NCBI GenBank assembly: GCA_904420055.1
Contig: CAJFTV010000086.1
Coordinates: 1-7,582, forward strand
Length of the DNA stretch: 7,582 bases
Source of the DNA: Candidatus Alloscillospira gallinarum
Lineage (GTDB): Bacteria > Bacillota > Clostridia > Oscillospirales > Oscillospiraceae
Direction of reading: 5' to 3'
This document shows positions 6,472 to 7,582 of this stretch, piece by piece (the first letter of the stretch is position 1; each line of letters opens with the position of its first letter). The notes under the pieces were generated by a model. The model did no database searches, had not been told where the DNA came from, and saw only the letters and a list, made by a program, of their open reading frames with translations. A program made the translations under genes and the position numbers.

Positions 6472-7365
6472 ATGATAACAAAAAATATTATGGTCACTAT
6501 AGCCGGGCGGCCCAATGTGGGAAAGTCCACGCTGGCAAACACCCTGACCGGCGAGAAAATAGCCATTGTGACAAACAAGCCCCAGACAACGCGGAACAGG
6601 ATTTTCGCCATAGTAAACCGCAATGACACGCAGTTTGTGTTCATAGACACGCCCGGCTTTCATAAGGCCCGGACAAAGCTTGGCGACTATATGGTTAAAA
6701 TAGTAAATGAGAGCGTAACGGACGTGGACGCAATCGCCCTTGTGGTGGAGCCTATTCCGTCGGTCGGCACTCAGGAGGCAATTTTGATTGACAAAATAAA
6801 GCAGAGCGGCATACCCGCCGTGCTGGTTATAAACAAAATTGACTCGGTGAAAAAAGAGGAGCTGCTGTCGGTAATTGCCGCCTACACTGACGCGCACGAG
6901 TTTAACGCCGTAGTGCCTATTTCCGCAAAGACAGGCGAAAACGTGGAACTGCTTTTAGATGAATTGGGAAAATTTGCCCAGGAGGGGCCCCAGCTCTTCC
7001 CTGACGATATGATTACCGACCAGCCGGAAAAGCAGATAATGGCGGAGATAGTACGTGAAAAGCTTCTCCTGTGTCTGGACAGAGAGGTGCCACACGGCAC
7101 AGCGGTGGTTGTCACAAAGTTCTCAGAGCGCGAGGACACGGAAATAATCGACGTCGATGTGACAATTTACTGTGAAAAATCCAGTCACAAGGGAATGATT
7201 ATAGGAAAAAACGGCGCCATGCTGAAAAAAATCGGAAGTCTCGCACGGGAGGACATGGAGAAATTCATGGGCACCAAGGTATTTTTGCAAACCTGGGTAA
7301 AGGTAAAAGAAAACTGGCGCGACCGGGACTCCCTGCTTAAAAATTTCGGCTATTCCGAGGATTGA
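6472..7365 (+). CDS. era: GTPase Era, 30S ribosome assembly
   Basis: Era is an essential or near-essential GTPase that binds the 3' end of 16S rRNA through its KH domain and checks 30S subunit maturation; it acts in the cytosol and at the membrane. The 297 residues fit the family (about 300). The GTPase domain shows G1 GRPNVGKS (12-19), switch I QTTR (38-41), G3 DTPG (59-62), G4 NKID (121-124) and G5 SAK (151-153). The C-terminal KH domain carries IIGKNG (243-248) and ends about residue 290. I chose ATG 6472 because GGAGG is 5 nt upstream; the in-frame ATG at 6460 would add four residues but has no ribosome binding site and sits in a hairpin. It follows ybeY by 87 bp with no clear promoter, so cotranscription from the phoH promoter is likely. 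Confidence 0.97.
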   Translation: MITKNIMVTIAGRPNVGKSTLANTLTGEKIAIVTNKPQTTRNRIFAIVNRNDTQFVFIDTPGFHKARTKLGDYMVKIVNESVTDVDAIALVVEPIPSVGTQEAILIDKIKQSGIPAVLVINKIDSVKKEELLSVIAAYTDAHEFNAVVPISAKTGENVELLLDELGKFAQEGPQLFPDDMITDQPEKQIMAEIVREKLLLCLDREVPHGTAVVVTKFSEREDTEIIDVDVTIYCEKSSHKGMIIGKNGAMLKKIGSLAREDMEKFMGTKVFLQTWVKVKENWRDRDSLLKNFGYSED

Positions 7366-7422
7366 CTTACACTCCAATAATCTGCCGGTCTTTTTACTGT
7401 GTTTCTTCTTAATTTATCATTT

Positions 7423-7470
7423 ATAGGGAAACAGAGCTTTGGGCAAATGCTCAAAGCTCTGTTTCCCTAT
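7423..7470. terminator. Terminator between era and the convergent gene
   Basis: Perfect 19-bp arms (7423-7441 and 7452-7470) continue inward for three more pairs, one of them G-U, to an AAAT loop, giving a 22-bp stem. The A/T-rich flanks (TTTATAAA to the right, AAATGATAAATT on the minus strand) lack a strong T-run but are usable in either direction. It lies 57 nt after the era stop and 27 nt after the stop of the converging minus-strand gene, so it probably serves both. Confidence 0.8.
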
Positions 7471-7497
7471 TTATAAACATAATTTTAGCCGTTGTCT

Positions 7498-7582
7498 TTA
7501 CTGCTCCGCCTCTTCATTATCGGCCTCTGTCAGCCCCTCTGATATCTCCTGGTCGGACATGGGCCTTACAACGCCAATCTGC
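7498..7582 (-). CDS. C-terminal end of an unidentified protein (runs off right edge)
   Basis: The last 27 residues of a minus-strand reading frame are visible, beginning QIGVVRPMSDQEISEGLTEA and ending in a strongly acidic tail with stop TAA at 7500..7498. I do not recognise the family from so little. Support for it being real is the stop codon just before the shared terminator and the acidic, non-repetitive composition typical of a protein end. One other minus-strand frame is also open for 21 codons, so the frame choice is not certain. The gene would converge on era. Confidence 0.55.
   Translation of the reverse strand, partial: QIGVVRPMSDQEISEGLTEADNEEAEQ

Overview
This window looks like core chromosome of a mid-GC member of the Bacillota, most likely a clostridial lineage. 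The evidence is a single-chain pyruvate carboxylase, a PhoH-YbeY-Era cluster, a tiny YqzL-type gene directly upstream of recO, strong GGAGG ribosome binding sites, a TTG start, and consensus sigma-A-type promoters in AT-rich gaps. Ile AUA codons are frequent although the genes are fairly GC-rich. I cannot name the species.

Layout, left to right. The minus strand carries the N-terminal part of recO (runs off the left edge) preceded by a 49-codon yqzL-like gene; both probably come from a promoter near 773-801. A perfect 20-bp-arm terminator at 889-930 ends the next minus-strand gene, pyc, a complete 1142-residue pyruvate carboxylase. A 521-bp divergent gap (4371-4891) holds the pyc leader with two possible hairpins, a very good phoH promoter, and some unexplained short minus-strand open stretches. 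On the plus strand phoH and ybeY overlap, and era follows after 87 bp (106 bp between ybeY stop and chosen era start is not the case; the gap is 6385-6471). A 22-bp stem terminator separates era from the C-terminal end of an unidentified minus-strand gene at the right edge.

How the genes relate: PhoH, YbeY and Era belong to RNA metabolism and ribosome maturation, YbeY and Era acting on 16S rRNA and the 30S subunit. RecO is a recombination mediator usually encoded just after era (and yqzL) in Bacillota. Pyc supplies oxaloacetate from pyruvate and has no obvious functional tie to these. The conserved era-yqzL-recO string is broken here, with yqzL-recO on the opposite strand beyond pyc.

I see no mobile element, CRISPR, phage or defence gene, tRNA or rRNA, and no convincing undescribed system. 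The most notable signals are the rearranged locus and a possible RNA helix that would cover the yqzL ribosome binding site and start codon.
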